Of a stretch of DNA of 64,000 bases, positions 48,355 to 57,074 are shown piece after piece. The first letter of the stretch is position 1. Each line of letters opens with the position of its first letter. The translations under genes were made by a program, and so were the position numbers. A model generated the notes under the pieces. That model saw only the letters and a list, made by a program, of their open reading frames with translations. It was not told where the DNA came from and searched no databases. Origin of the DNA: Nitrospirota bacterium (lineage in GTDB: Bacteria > Nitrospirota > Thermodesulfovibrionia > UBA6902); NCBI GenBank assembly GCA_016234115.1, contig JACRHD010000039.1, positions 1-64,000 of the forward strand. Direction: 5' to 3'.

Positions 48355-50064
48355 TCACATCTCCATTAAAGCCGACGCCTTAGCTTGTACTGCTTGAGCG
48401 ATTTTTGTCTTCCATTCAGGAGCATGTAAGTCTTGGCGAAGTGTGCTGCACGTATCAAGTAAGTCCCTGATAGCCGCAACACGCACATTGCGAGACGTGA
48501 ACATAGCTTCAAAGAATGCCTTAAATTGTGCGAGGGTGAAAGGAATTATGTCCAAGCGCATTCGAGTGTCGTCGCGAGTATACCAGACACCTATGCGAAA
48601 GGTTTCGGCTGTGTTACTATCAATCCGGTTGGCAAGGAACATCCCGTAAACAGGTTTATCATATTGAATCGCCAGTTCTGCCACATGCCGTCTAACAGGC
48701 TCCCCTTCTGCAGCCTCCTGACGGGAACTTTCTGTCAAGGTTACTTCTACCACAACCACAAAGTCCTCGAATTCGAAGATAAGGTCTGGGCCATTGCCCG
48801 GAGCTGTGCCCACCGGTAGAAACTCGTGATCAATCTTAAAACGTCTCGCAGTATAGGGCTTATTCACAAGGCTGTCTATAGCGAGAAACGCCCGCCACAA
48901 GATCCATTCGAAATACGCCGGTGCTTCTGTTTGCGGAATTGTTATGGAGTCGTCATTACCACGTACAGGCCTACAGCGTGGATTTATAAGCAAGTCCATA
49001 TATTGTAAAATCTCGATCCACTCCTGTGCCTGTCGTTCAGCATATTCGTCTTCATTTAGTTCTGCCAAAGTATGCTCTATCTCGTGACGGAGCACGGCAA
49101 TATCCGCCGGCGTATGCACAGGTCTATCAGCAATTGTGTAGGAAATGCCACGTCGGTTAATTTGCGACACCAAGTCATTAAGCACTACTATAGCGGCATC
49201 CCTGTTGTCAGTAGGTAAGGCTGCACCCTTACAGATGGTAATCAGAATCGACCGGTCACTATCTGGTATGCTGGTATCCGCTAATAGTTGCTCTACGAAG
49301 ACCTTCTTCTCAGCAACAACAGAAATGCCCCGCCCCTTGCTTTGCACAAGACCTGTGGCTTTCAAGTAGCGAAGGTTTGTGTCTGCGTAATCCTTGAAAG
49401 TGCCAGCCACGTATTTATGTTCGCCTGCGGCGGCGTTAAGGGCGGTTTGGTCAAATCGTCGTTTATTCGTAGAGTGCATCCGATCAGACCTGAACGCCAA
49501 TATGCTACTTACCACCTCGTTAAGCGGATTGTCCGATGACGTCATCTGGACATACAAGCCCATCTCAAGGAAGTTTAACGTAGTATCGCCAGTATGTCGC
49601 TCAAGATCCATCATAAGTGCCAATGTATGCCGCAAAGGGGAAAAGACTCTGAATGTGTAACCTCGTTCCAGGGCCGACGGTATGTAATAGGCGGCAAGCG
49701 ACCGGAGAAAGCATTCCTGCATGCCGGGCACATTATCGGCATCAATTAATCTACGTCCGTTAGGTGTAATGGTGAACGGCTCCCCAATCTCATTTTGCGG
49801 TATGCCTTCACGAGCCGGAACTTCGGGGTAAATAAACCCCAACTGGCTTAATGCCGCGCGCCATTTCCGCCCGAGGTCTGACACATTAGCATCAGGACGA
49901 ACGATATTCACTACGCCACTATTGTGCAATACCCAAGCAAATGCTATTTCATTTTCTCTGCCCTTGATGCGCCCGCCAAGAGGGGAATTCGCCAGCGCAA
50001 TTAGTCCATCACGAAGCCGGAACGGACTGCGAACGGTCGTGTTCCCAAGGTACCATGGTCTCAT
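48355..50064 (-). CDS. AlwI-family type IIS restriction endonuclease
   Basis: A 569-residue protein matching the AlwI restriction endonuclease family: N-terminal WYLGNTTVRSPFRLRDGLIA and LGRKWRAALSQLGFIYPEV, the stretch RHTGDTTLNFLEMGLYVQ, and the catalytic core GPDLIFEFEDFVVVVEVTLT (a PD-(D/E)xK-like arrangement, near residue 430). Relatives cut outside the asymmetric site GGATC; whether this one shares that specificity is inferred from the family. It follows its methyltransferase by 35 bp. Codon usage and base composition are visibly more A/T-rich than the flanking chaperone genes, a sign of acquisition. Confidence 0.85.
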   Translation of the reverse strand: MRPWYLGNTTVRSPFRLRDGLIALANSPLGGRIKGRENEIAFAWVLHNSGVVNIVRPDANVSDLGRKWRAALSQLGFIYPEVPAREGIPQNEIGEPFTITPNGRRLIDADNVPGMQECFLRSLAAYYIPSALERGYTFRVFSPLRHTLALMMDLERHTGDTTLNFLEMGLYVQMTSSDNPLNEVVSSILAFRSDRMHSTNKRRFDQTALNAAAGEHKYVAGTFKDYADTNLRYLKATGLVQSKGRGISVVAEKKVFVEQLLADTSIPDSDRSILITICKGAALPTDNRDAAIVVLNDLVSQINRRGISYTIADRPVHTPADIAVLRHEIEHTLAELNEDEYAERQAQEWIEILQYMDLLINPRCRPVRGNDDSITIPQTEAPAYFEWILWRAFLAIDSLVNKPYTARRFKIDHEFLPVGTAPGNGPDLIFEFEDFVVVVEVTLTESSRQEAAEGEPVRRHVAELAIQYDKPVYGMFLANRIDSNTAETFRIGVWYTRDDTRMRLDIIPFTLAQFKAFFEAMFTSRNVRVAAIRDLLDTCSTLRQDLHAPEWKTKIAQAVQAKASALMEM

Positions 50065-50099
50065 TACGTAACTACCACCGCTCGTTTAGATGCAGCATA

Positions 50100-52007
50100 T
50101 TAGTATCCAACAAAAAGGTATTCTTTAACTTTATTATTGTTATCTCCTACCTTGTGCCCATGTGTACCAAATGAGTACTTGTAGTCCACTGGAACCACCT
50201 CAACAGTGTCCTTGTATTTGCTCATAATCGAGATTATTTCATCCTGCGTGGGCTGGCTGTTTGATGAATATGACACAAGGAGCACGTTATTCCGGAATCT
50301 TCTGAATAGGTGATCAAAGGCATTAGACGCTCCCTTGCGTGTAGAAAACGGGGTCGGATAACTCTTAAACTTCTTAGTGGTTGTGTGCTGTTGGATGTCC
50401 AACCCTTCCCAGTCTCTCGCAAGCCCTTCAACAAAGTGATAACGTCTTACATACTCGTTGTCTGACAATGGACTGTAATATGGCGGGTCAATGTAGACAA
50501 GACACCCTTCCAGCGTTTGAATATCTAAAGCATCGCCGTGCCGTGCCTTGTTTTCTTGTCCGTTGTCGAAGATAGCGCTGTTAATAACTTCCACAGCTTC
50601 AAGAAATTGATCCCTTAGTGATATGCGAATGTCGCGTCTGCCATCGTCGTAACGGTGACCTGTGTAGGTGAAAATTCCACGTGGTCTCTTCTTGGTGCAG
50701 GCACGGATAATTGCAGTCAAGGCAATTGCACGCTTGTACGGGTTGCGCAGTGCCCAAATATTCATACGTAGGGTATCAATTAATTGATTATCTTCGTCGC
50801 TAAAATATAGCCCTCTAAAGGTGGTGTCTACAAAACGGTCAGAATGCCGTCGTGGTTCCAGTAACCTCAAGGCGTCAGCATGAGATAACGTGACATTGTT
50901 GTTCTCAATCATGGCTTTGGCAAATATCGCCGACATCGCCATATAATCATTTGAAATGACCGCCTTCCCCTTCGCCTTGAACATATAGCCGACTACGCCA
51001 GAGCCCGAGAACAAATCAATAGCGGTACGATACTTGAAGTGAGATGCTACACTCCAGATTTCTTTTAACAATTTGTTTTTTGAACCCATGAAACGGGTTG
51101 AGGGATATCTCAAAGCTTGTTCCGGTAAAGGGTCCGGAACTATTTTCAGGTTTAACCGAACCTTTGGCTTTATGTCCACAATTACATCTTCACCAACTCG
51201 ACCATTACCATTACAGCTTATATGACGCTTTGTATTAACTATGTCCCTTTTAAAGTGACCATAGAGATCATGAACGAGCTGATGATTTGAATTTGTCAGG
51301 ATGACGTAGCACCCTAAGTTATGCAGTCTATTAATTTCAACGGCAAGATCTCTGTGGTCTTCTTCATAAAACTGCTCTCTCGTGTAGCGCTTGAAGTCTG
51401 AATATTCCGAAATAGGCAAATACGGGGGATCGAGAAATACGAAATCACCTGGCAGGGCATGGTCTCTTAATACATTTTTATAATCGCCGCATACAATATT
51501 GGCTGTCTGCAACAGAGCAGATGCAGCAATTAGATGATCCTCATCAATAATGAGGGGGTTTTTATAACGTCCATATGGTGTATTGAACTGACCTTGACGA
51601 TTCACGCGGTAAAGACCATTGAAACAAGTGCGATTCAAATAGATTGTCCTCGCAGCAGCCTCTTCTGGAGAAAGCTTTGTCCAGTCCTGTGATCTAATCT
51701 TGTAATATGATTCCTCAGTGTTTTTGTGTTTTTTCAGACCGGCGATAACGCCTTTTACGTTCATGGCCACAGTTTTATAAAGACTAATAAGTTCAGGATT
51801 GCTGTCGGCTACAATTGCATTAGCTGGACGCACGGCAAAAAAAAGAGCGCCACCACCTAAAAAAGGTTCAATGAAGCGACCGTAGTGTTTAGGTATTTTA
51901 GGCAACAGCTCTTTTAACAACTGGGACTTGCCGCCAGCCCATTTCAATACGGGTTTTATGCTTGATTTGGATGCAATTGCAATTTGTTCTTTAGGTAAAG
52001 TATTCAT
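50100..52007 (-). CDS. Double Dam-like adenine-N6 DNA methyltransferase of a type IIS system
   Basis: A 635-residue protein with two D12-class methyltransferase domains fused head to tail. Domain 1 (about 15-285): VLKWAGGKSQLLKELLPKI, EPFLGGGALFFAV, catalytic DPPYLPISEYSD. Domain 2 (about 300-630): RFMGSKNKLLKEIW, DLFSGSGVVGYMF, catalytic IDPPYYSPLSD. One domain per strand is what protection of an asymmetric recognition site requires, which fits the AlwI-type nuclease that follows. I start at the ATG at 52007; the frame extends to a TTG at 52025. Confidence 0.88.
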   Translation of the reverse strand: MNTLPKEQIAIASKSSIKPVLKWAGGKSQLLKELLPKIPKHYGRFIEPFLGGGALFFAVRPANAIVADSNPELISLYKTVAMNVKGVIAGLKKHKNTEESYYKIRSQDWTKLSPEEAAARTIYLNRTCFNGLYRVNRQGQFNTPYGRYKNPLIIDEDHLIAASALLQTANIVCGDYKNVLRDHALPGDFVFLDPPYLPISEYSDFKRYTREQFYEEDHRDLAVEINRLHNLGCYVILTNSNHQLVHDLYGHFKRDIVNTKRHISCNGNGRVGEDVIVDIKPKVRLNLKIVPDPLPEQALRYPSTRFMGSKNKLLKEIWSVASHFKYRTAIDLFSGSGVVGYMFKAKGKAVISNDYMAMSAIFAKAMIENNNVTLSHADALRLLEPRRHSDRFVDTTFRGLYFSDEDNQLIDTLRMNIWALRNPYKRAIALTAIIRACTKKRPRGIFTYTGHRYDDGRRDIRISLRDQFLEAVEVINSAIFDNGQENKARHGDALDIQTLEGCLVYIDPPYYSPLSDNEYVRRYHFVEGLARDWEGLDIQQHTTTKKFKSYPTPFSTRKGASNAFDHLFRRFRNNVLLVSYSSNSQPTQDEIISIMSKYKDTVEVVPVDYKYSFGTHGHKVGDNNNKVKEYLFVGY

Positions 52008-52025
52008 TTTAAGTTCTTGTCTCAA

Positions 52026-52160
52026 TCAATGATACTGATGTGAATTAGGGATGTTATCATATAAATCGTTCGGAAAGCCGTATTCATTAATAAATTGGAT
52101 GATGTAAGGGAGAGTCTTCTCTTCTTGTTCAGTTAAAGAAAATTGTATAACAAGAGCCAT
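52026..52160 (-). CDS. 44-residue small protein, possible truncated wHTH controller
   Basis: A short frame from an ATG at 52160 to a TGA ending just before the methyltransferase gene. The protein starts MALVIQFSLTEQEEKTLPYI and continues IQFINEYGFPNDLYDNIP. The segment LTEQEEKTLPYIIQFINEYG resembles the first helices of LexA-type winged helices, but the recognition helix would be missing. Its position, first in a restriction-modification operon, is that of a controller gene. It has no ribosome binding site; a TTGACA-N18-TAAATT promoter (52214-52185) lies upstream. It could equally be a decayed remnant. Confidence 0.4.
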   Translation of the reverse strand: MALVIQFSLTEQEEKTLPYIIQFINEYGFPNDLYDNIPNSHQYH

Positions 52161-52164
52161 TAAT

Positions 52165-52214
52165 TTTACCCAAAATTTACCCTAAATTTATCATCTATAT
52201 GGAAGACCTGTCAA
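52165..52214 (-). promoter_or_regulatory. Promoter and tandem 11-bp direct repeats of the restriction-modification operon
   Basis: On the minus strand TTGACA (52214-52209), 18 bp, TAAATT (52190-52185). Two tandem 11-bp copies of TTTACCCWAAA (52165-52175 and 52176-52186, plus-strand reading) lie between the -10 and the small ORF start, as an operator would. Confidence 0.45.
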
Positions 52215-52343
52215 TAAGAAAATTCTATTCTGCAATGGCAACCATCGCATATTAACTACTATGTAATTGTAATCTTCATCCCCAAACTCATGCTTCCTCA
52301 AATGGCGCAATACGTACTATTCAGTTTTATTTTATTTAAGTGC

Positions 52344-52349
52344 TATAAT
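52344..52349 (+). promoter_or_regulatory. Extended -10 element of the divergent methyltransferase
   Basis: TGCTATAAT (TG extended -10, TATAAT at 52344-52349). The -35 region (around 52321) is poor. Transcription would start near 52356. Confidence 0.4.
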
Positions 52350-52411
52350 AACGCCGGGACTGGTTGAAGCGACAATCAAATCGCTCAAATACATCAAATA
52401 TAATTAATTTC

Positions 52412-53161
52412 ATGACAACTCTTGAACCAGAACGGTTTAGATTAGAGGATACCACTGTTTGGTCTTTTCCTGATAGAGGCGTATGGGTATCTCATAATCC
52501 TTCCTATCGTGGAAACTGGGCTCCTCAAGTTCCCCGTAATTTAATCTTACGATATTCAAAACCTGGTGATTTAGTTCTGGATCAAATGTGTGGCAGCGGT
52601 ACAACCCTTATTGAATGTAAACTCACTGGAAGAAACGCCATAGGGTATGACATTAATCCACGATCAATTGAATTATGTAAAAAAAATCTAAACTTTACAT
52701 CAGATGTAAAAGAAACCTCAATTCAAATTCATAACGGCGATGCCAGAGATTTATATAACCTATCAAATAATACAGTTGATTTAATTGCTACTCACCCTCC
52801 TTATATAGACATCATTAAATACAGCAATGGGGAAATTTATGGGGATTTATCGAATATCAATAACATTGATAATTTTTGTAAAGAAATTAATGCGGTGGCA
52901 TCAGAATGCTTTAGAGTCTTGAAACCAAGTAAATATTGCGGAATTCTCATTGGCGATACAAGGAGAAGAAAATACTACATTCCGCTGGCATATAAGGTTA
53001 TGCAGGAATTCCTTAATGCAGGCTTCAAATTAAAAGAGGATATTATTAAATGCCAATGGAATTGTAAATCAACACCATATTGGAGAACTAAAATAACTCA
53101 ATATAACTTCCTGCTTATTATGCACGAGCATTTATTTGTCTTTGAAAAGCCTGACGGGTAG
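52412..53161 (+). CDS. DNA methyltransferase (N4/N6 type), orphan in the restriction island
   Basis: A 249-residue class I methyltransferase of beta-group order: target or dimer region first, then the SAM-binding motif DQMCGSGTTLIECKLTGRNA and catalytic THPPYIDIIKYS. It resembles small DNA-methylase N-4/N-6 domain proteins; specificity is unknown. It is A/T-rich with rare-codon character unlike the flanking nadB, and is divergent from the AlwI operon, so it is either a second modification enzyme of the same island or an orphan. I take the ATG at 52412; a TTG at 52364 is also downstream of the predicted transcription start. Confidence 0.75.
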   Translation: MTTLEPERFRLEDTTVWSFPDRGVWVSHNPSYRGNWAPQVPRNLILRYSKPGDLVLDQMCGSGTTLIECKLTGRNAIGYDINPRSIELCKKNLNFTSDVKETSIQIHNGDARDLYNLSNNTVDLIATHPPYIDIIKYSNGEIYGDLSNINNIDNFCKEINAVASECFRVLKPSKYCGILIGDTRRRKYYIPLAYKVMQEFLNAGFKLKEDIIKCQWNCKSTPYWRTKITQYNFLLIMHEHLFVFEKPDG

Positions 53162-53352
53162 TCACGGCAGGTTTTCGTCTATCTTGAATTGCATCTTACC
53201 TTACGCCGGTATGGAAATCAGTTTTTCGCGGGATAATTCGGCAGCATGAGAAATGGTTTTTGCATGTAATGAGAGAGAATCTTAAAACTCTTTTACCGGT
53301 TCACGGCCTCAACAGCATAAGGGACAACCACCATGTTTTCCTTCCCGTTAAA

Positions 53353-53381
53353 TTGACTTAGAATTGTAAATGCCTTATTAT
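53353..53381 (+). promoter_or_regulatory. Promoter giving a leaderless nadB message
   Basis: TTGACT (53353-53358), a 17-bp spacer and TATTAT (53376-53381). The ATG of nadB is at 53392, only 10 nt past the -10, and no Shine-Dalgarno sequence exists in between. The gap 53162-53352 holds no other feature I can support. Confidence 0.65.
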
Positions 53382-53391
53382 TCTTTCCATC

Positions 53392-54969
53392 ATGGCCCCT
53401 TCCGTAATAACTGTGGATTTCCTCGTAATAGGAGGTGGAGTCGCCGGGCTGAGAGCGGCTATTGAACTTGCCACGAGAGGCAGCGTGCTGGTCCTTACAA
53501 AGGACAAACAGACTGAAAGCAGCACGGAATACGCCCAGGGCGGGGTCGCGGTCGCGTTAAGCGATGAAGATGAAGTCGGCATTCATTATGAAGATACGAT
53601 AAAGGCCGGCGATGGTCTTTGCAGGGAGAATGCCGTAAAAATTCTCGTTGAAGAGGGACCTGAACTTATTCTTGAGCTGATATCGTGGGGGGCGGAATTC
53701 GACAAAGAGGGGAGCAAACTCTCCTTTACAAGAGAAGCGGCCCATTCCCGCAAAAGGATCCTCCATTCCCGCGGCGATGCGACCGGAAAAGAAATTGAGC
53801 GCGCCCTGATCCAGAAGGCGCGGACATATCCTTCCATATCAAGATACGACTTCGCATTTACTCTTGATCTGATCACGGACGGCAACAGATGCATCGGCGC
53901 TACCGTGCTCAGGGGAAATTCAATCATCAATATCTTTGCAAAGGCCGTGGTCCTGGCAACCGGGGGGGCGGGCCAGGTTTATTCAAGGACCACGAACCCT
54001 ATGATAGCGACCGGCGACGGACTGGCGATTGCGTACAGGGCCGGCGCGTTGATTACCGATATGGAATTTGTCCAGTTTCACCCTACGACCCTGTATTCTC
54101 CCGGCGCTCCGCCTTTCCTTCTCAGCGAGGCCATGAGAGGGGAAGGGGCTTTATTAGCGAATATCTCCGGCGAGAGATTCATGCCTCAGTATCATGAGAT
54201 GGCTGAGCTTGCGCCGCGGGACGCTGTGACAAGGGCAATGGTCTCGGAAATGGTTAAGACAAATTCCAGGCATGTGTATCTGGTTCTTACCCACCTCGAC
54301 AAGGATTTTATTAAAAAGCGGTTCCCCCTTATTTATGCCACGTGCCTGCAATATGACATCGATATTACCGAAGACGCCGTCCCGGTTTCACCGGCGGCCC
54401 ATTATTTCATGGGGGGCGTTTATACGAACGTCGACGGTGAGACCGGCATCAAAGGGCTGTTCGCGGCAGGCGAGGTGGCCTGCACCGGGGTGCACGGCGC
54501 CAACCGTCTTGCGTCAAACAGCCTGCTTGAAGGGCTCGTATACGGCGCGCGGGCGGGGAGAAGGGCGGCAAGTTATATTGAGGAAGGAAATGTAAATACG
54601 ACTTCTGCCGTTCACGCTCAAAATTCTGCTGCAGATTCTCCGGCCCCGGCTTTTGACCTTGCAAAAACTCGGAGCAAGATGAGGCAGTTAATGTGGAACA
54701 AGACGGGGATCATACGATGCGGCGAATCCCTCTCCATAGCCAAAAAATGGCTCGACAGGAAACAGTTCATCATGGAAATGTCCTGTCAGAACAGAAGGGA
54801 ATTTGAATTGAAAAATATGCTGACCGTTGCGCACCTGATCACAGAGGCCGCCCTGTTCAGGAAAGGGAGCGTGGGTGCGCACTTTCGAACTGATTTCAGG
54901 GAAAGGGGCGAGGGCTGGAAGAAGCATACCATTTGCCGGAAAGGGAAGGAAGTTGCGTGGAGTGATTAA
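53392..54969 (+). CDS. nadB: L-aspartate oxidase NadB
   Basis: A 525-residue flavoprotein oxidising L-aspartate to iminoaspartate, the first step of de novo NAD synthesis; fumarate can replace oxygen as acceptor in anaerobes. FAD site FLVIGGGVAGLRAAIELA; SSTEYAQGGVAVAL; HSRGDATGKEIERAL; ATGGAGQVYSRTTNP; EFVQFHPTTLY; HGANRLASNSLLEGLVYGAR. Length is normal. The predicted promoter would make the message essentially leaderless. nadA and nadC are not in the window. Confidence 0.95.
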   Translation: MAPSVITVDFLVIGGGVAGLRAAIELATRGSVLVLTKDKQTESSTEYAQGGVAVALSDEDEVGIHYEDTIKAGDGLCRENAVKILVEEGPELILELISWGAEFDKEGSKLSFTREAAHSRKRILHSRGDATGKEIERALIQKARTYPSISRYDFAFTLDLITDGNRCIGATVLRGNSIINIFAKAVVLATGGAGQVYSRTTNPMIATGDGLAIAYRAGALITDMEFVQFHPTTLYSPGAPPFLLSEAMRGEGALLANISGERFMPQYHEMAELAPRDAVTRAMVSEMVKTNSRHVYLVLTHLDKDFIKKRFPLIYATCLQYDIDITEDAVPVSPAAHYFMGGVYTNVDGETGIKGLFAAGEVACTGVHGANRLASNSLLEGLVYGARAGRRAASYIEEGNVNTTSAVHAQNSAADSPAPAFDLAKTRSKMRQLMWNKTGIIRCGESLSIAKKWLDRKQFIMEMSCQNRREFELKNMLTVAHLITEAALFRKGSVGAHFRTDFRERGEGWKKHTICRKGKEVAWSD

Positions 54970-55078
54970 ATTGCGGTTAAGATATTTATATGCGCAAAGG
55001 GGAGCCTGCTGCGGAATTTCTATAATCGACAAACACCATTTTACATTTTTGCTTCTGCGCAATTCTTGTCTTTTTCCT

Positions 55079-55206
55079 GTTCTTAACTCTTTACTCTTAA
55101 CTCTTGACTCTTTTTTAAAGGTGTCGTATAGAAATTCCTCCGCAGCCTCCCCTTTGCGCTTTTGCATGCTATCCCTTGACCCTTGCCCCCTGACCCTTGA
55201 CCCTCC
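55079..55206. repeat. Single-arm heptad tracts between nadB and pyk
   Basis: A GTCAAGA-family tract (55079-55111, TCTTAACTCTTTACTCTTAA and onward) and a GGGGCAA-family tract (55173-55206, CCCTTGACCCTTGCCCCCTG and onward), both without an inverted partner nearby. Nothing else is evident in 54970-55220. Confidence 0.65.
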
Positions 55207-55220
55207 CCATAAGGTAATAT

Positions 55221-56630
55221 ATGCGCAAGGCTAAAATAGTCTGTACCATAGGACCGGCAAGCAGCTCAAAGGCAATTATCAACCGGATGATAGCGGCGGG
55301 CATGGACGTCGCGAGGCTTAATTTTTCGCACGGGACGCATGAGTCGCACAAGAAGGCCTTCGATACCATCCGTTCAGGCGCGCGCAGGCATAACTCTCCC
55401 GTCGCCGTCCTGCAGGACATCAAAGGTCTGAAAATAAGAACAGGGATGATCGGCGGCGGCCCGGTATACATCAAAGAGGGGGCCTCGCTGACGCTGACCT
55501 CAAAGAATATTTCAGGCGACGGCAAACAGATACAGGTGCAGTATCCCCGCCTCGTTAAAGACCTGGATATCGGCAATATCGTCCTTATAGACGACGGACT
55601 GATCCGGTTGAAAGTGACCGGCAAAGAAAAAGACGGGCTGATCACGAGGGTCATTGAGGGAGGACTTCTGAAGGAGAAGAAAGGCGTTAATTTCCCCGGT
55701 GTCAGGATTTCAGCTCCCGCCTTTACAAAGAAGGACGCGGCGGACATTGCCTTCGGGGTCCGTCTGGGAATCGATTATATCGCCCTTTCTTTTGTCCGCT
55801 CGCGGGAAGATATTCTGAAGGTAAAGGACAGGCTGAAAAGGGAAAAGGCGGCCGTCCCGGTAATTGCAAAGATTGAAAACAGGCAGGCCGTTGAAAACAT
55901 AGATGATATCATCGACGTCGCAGACGGTATTATGGTTGCCCGCGGCGACCTCGGGGTTGAATTCCCCCCTGAAGAAGTCCCCATGATTCAGAAGGTCCTT
56001 ATACAAAAGTGCAACCTGGCGATGAAGCCCGTAATAACCGCCACCCAGATGCTGGAGTCCATGACCGAGCATTCACGCCCCACGCGCGCTGAGGCCGCGG
56101 ATGTGGCCAACGCGGTGCTTGACGGGACAGACGCCCTCATGCTTTCCGGAGAGACCGCGGCCGGGAAATACCCGGTCGAGGCGGTTGAAATGATGGATCG
56201 GATAATCAGGTTTACAGAGAGTAACGTGGGGGCCGGCCCTGCCGCTGATATCGTGTCTGAAAATTTTGCCCAGGCCATAGCCGAGGCCGCATGCTCCACT
56301 GCGATGGATATCCGGGCAAAGACGATAGTCGCTTTCAGCAGGAGCGGCTTTACCGCCCTTCTCGTGTCAAAGTTCAGGCCGTCCGTTCCGGTCACCGGAT
56401 TTACCGAAACAGAGGATGTGCGCAGGAGGATGAACCTTTACCGCGGGGTAACGCCGCACGTCATGAAATTCCCCGGCAATACCGATGAAATGATATCCGC
56501 ATCGGAGAAGGCGCTGCTTCAAAAAGGCCTCGTGAAAAAAGGGGACACCATCGCGATAATCGCGACATCCCCATTCGCCCTGGGCGGCAAGAGCAATATC
56601 ATGAAGCTGCACAGGGTGGGGATAACATAA
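55221..56630 (+). CDS. pyk: Pyruvate kinase
   Basis: A 469-residue glycolytic enzyme converting phosphoenolpyruvate and ADP to pyruvate and ATP. KIVCTIGPASSSKAII and ARLNFSHGTHE at the N-terminus; the signature PVIAKIENRQAVENIDDIID with the catalytic Lys; MVARGDLGVEFPPEEVP; TATQMLESMTEHSRPTRAEA; C-terminal allosteric domain AIAEAACSTAMDIRAKTIVA. Length is typical. AAGG precedes the ATG by 6 nt. Confidence 0.95.
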   Translation: MRKAKIVCTIGPASSSKAIINRMIAAGMDVARLNFSHGTHESHKKAFDTIRSGARRHNSPVAVLQDIKGLKIRTGMIGGGPVYIKEGASLTLTSKNISGDGKQIQVQYPRLVKDLDIGNIVLIDDGLIRLKVTGKEKDGLITRVIEGGLLKEKKGVNFPGVRISAPAFTKKDAADIAFGVRLGIDYIALSFVRSREDILKVKDRLKREKAAVPVIAKIENRQAVENIDDIIDVADGIMVARGDLGVEFPPEEVPMIQKVLIQKCNLAMKPVITATQMLESMTEHSRPTRAEAADVANAVLDGTDALMLSGETAAGKYPVEAVEMMDRIIRFTESNVGAGPAADIVSENFAQAIAEAACSTAMDIRAKTIVAFSRSGFTALLVSKFRPSVPVTGFTETEDVRRRMNLYRGVTPHVMKFPGNTDEMISASEKALLQKGLVKKGDTIAIIATSPFALGGKSNIMKLHRVGIT

Positions 56631-56646
56631 AATCCTTCTCCCCGGC

Positions 56647-56934
56647 CTATTTCTTCTCTATTGTCTCCGGCGCGTAAAAAGACTTCATCCGGTACGCCTT
56701 GTCGAAATACTCCTTTGCGAGGTCCAACTTTTTCATCTTGTAATACGCGTAGCCGATGAAATAGTAGGTCTGGGGATCGGGGTTTTTCTCAACTTCCTCT
56801 TTCATGATCCTGACCGCTTCGTCCATGTCCCCCCGGAAATAATGTGAATACGCCTTTTCCATCGGCGTCTTCTGCGCCCAGCAGAGTGAAACCGACAGCA
56901 ACAGGATTACTAAAACCATAGCAACAAGTCTCAT
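56647..56934 (-). CDS. Small periplasmic TPR protein
   Basis: A 95-residue protein with a signal peptide (MRLVAMVLVILLLSVSLCWA) and about two tetratricopeptide repeats (AYSHYFRGDMDEAVRIMKEE, YFIGYAYYKMKKLDLAKEYF). It would act as a protein-protein contact module in the periplasm. GGAGGA lies close upstream of the ATG. It is convergent with pyk. Confidence 0.8.
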   Translation of the reverse strand: MRLVAMVLVILLLSVSLCWAQKTPMEKAYSHYFRGDMDEAVRIMKEEVEKNPDPQTYYFIGYAYYKMKKLDLAKEYFDKAYRMKSFYAPETIEKK

Positions 56935-56966
56935 ATCATCCTCCTTTTAAGTCAGAAACTGTAATT

Positions 56967-57069
56967 AACCACAGAGGCACTGAGACACAGAGATTGAGCA
57001 GGGTATTTCCCCTAACCTCCTGACTCTTAACCCTATACTTTATTTGTCTTCCTCCGTGTCTCTGTGGTT
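56967..57069. repeat. Inverted ACCACAGAG (period 8) element
   Basis: Arms AACCACAGAGGCACTGAGAC and CTCCGTGTCTCTGTGGTT flank a spacer that itself contains a CTGACTCTTAACCC heptad-like word. Located between the TPR gene and the PBP gene. Confidence 0.8.
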
Positions 57070-57074
57070 TAAAT

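Noticed and set aside
52026-52160. Toxin-antitoxin component
   Set aside because: A single 44-residue ORF without a partner; position and residual similarity fit a controller remnant better.
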